NCBI GenBank assembly: GCA_026713545.1
Contig: JAPOOG010000034.1
Location: 17,788 to 81,787, forward strand
Length of the DNA: 64,000 bases
Source: Bryobacterales bacterium
GTDB taxonomy: Bacteria > Acidobacteriota > Terriglobia > Bryobacterales > UBA6623
Reading direction: 5' to 3'
The position numbers and the translations under genes were made by a program. This document shows, piece by piece, positions 63,872 to 64,000 of the stretch (within the stretch, counting starts at the first letter, position 1; each line of letters starts with the position of its first letter). The notes beneath the pieces are model-generated. The model had not been told where the DNA came from and made no database searches. It worked only from the letters and a program-made list of their open reading frames with translations.

Positions 63872-64000
63872 TAACCTGCATTTCTCACCACCCGACGGCC
63901 GAAGCACGCGATACGACCGCCATAACTTCGCTTTTCCTTCGCAACGCTTGCTTGCCGTGCTCGACGTACGGTCAAGTACGCCTGCGCGCGCCAAGCGGCG
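63872..64000. repeat. terminal-repeat element R8, cut by window end
   Basis: Left end TAACCTGCATTTCTCACCAC (63872-63891) then GACGGCCGAAGCACGCG and the GCTTGCTTGCCGTGCTCGAC interior as in R2/R4. The right end lies outside. It begins 30 bp after tRNA-Val. Confidence 0.85.

Overview
The window reads as chromosome of an Acidobacteriota bacterium, probably Bryobacterales/Solibacterales-like. This is inference from gene content: a TonB-dependent receptor with an N-terminal carboxypeptidase-regulatory domain, a DUF1592 cytochrome plus DUF1552 pair, many exported twin-arginine-type enzymes (sulfatases, Gfo/Idh/MocA proteins, DUF1080, LmbE-type deacetylases), M81 and PepA peptidases, and a split ATP synthase locus. 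Planctomycetes and Verrucomicrobia share several of these families, but the receptor architecture favours Acidobacteriota.

Layout. 0-13 kb: exported or degradative enzymes (PQQ-type propeller, PhoD phosphatase, 35-residue membrane peptide, DUF1080 plus sialidase, gamma-glutamyltransferase, amidohydrolase, leucyl aminopeptidase, a tandem pair of uncharacterised exported proteins). 13-17 kb: M81 metallopeptidase followed by a compact folP-folB-folK operon. 17-24 kb (minus strand): Gfo/Idh/MocA oxidoreductase, eIF2B-family protein, small secreted protein, serA, EF-G-like GTPase. 24-29 kb (minus): atpH-A-G-D-C, the F1 part of ATP synthase without F0 genes. 29-30 kb: a repeat island. 30-36.7 kb: RDD membrane protein, TonB receptor, ArsC-type reductase, two amidohydrolases. 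36.7-43 kb: a catabolic cluster (amidohydrolase, aldo/keto reductase, DapA-family lyase, MFS carrier, PhyH dioxygenase, with a divergent HpcH/HpaI aldolase). 43-52 kb: PL22 oligogalacturonate-lyase-like protein, methyltransferase, sulfatase, DUF1552/DUF1592 pair, second Gfo/Idh/MocA protein. 52-64 kb: RNase D, lipoprotein, SppA, three tandem LmbE-type proteins with a sulfatase, a second repeat island, small transaldolase, tRNA-Val.

The most unusual content is non-coding. (1) A family of 70-290 bp elements has 20-bp inverted ends of the type TGACCTGCATTTCTCACCAC. At seven of the eight termini that face a gene 3' end, the first three bases of the element are exactly the stop codon of that gene; in two cases both convergent neighbours use the two ends of one element. 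(2) Inside and between these elements lie short arrays of a 7-bp unit (GTGNNTC) ending in GTGAAAACC, variable only at the middle positions. (3) A third dispersed repeat carries a perfect hairpin plus T-run, i.e. an intrinsic terminator on the minus strand, preceded in two copies by about 70 conserved bases that could be a small RNA. Independently, about eleven genes have a -10-like hexamer only 6-11 nt before the start codon and no Shine-Dalgarno sequence, pointing to frequent leaderless transcription; this was used to choose several starts.
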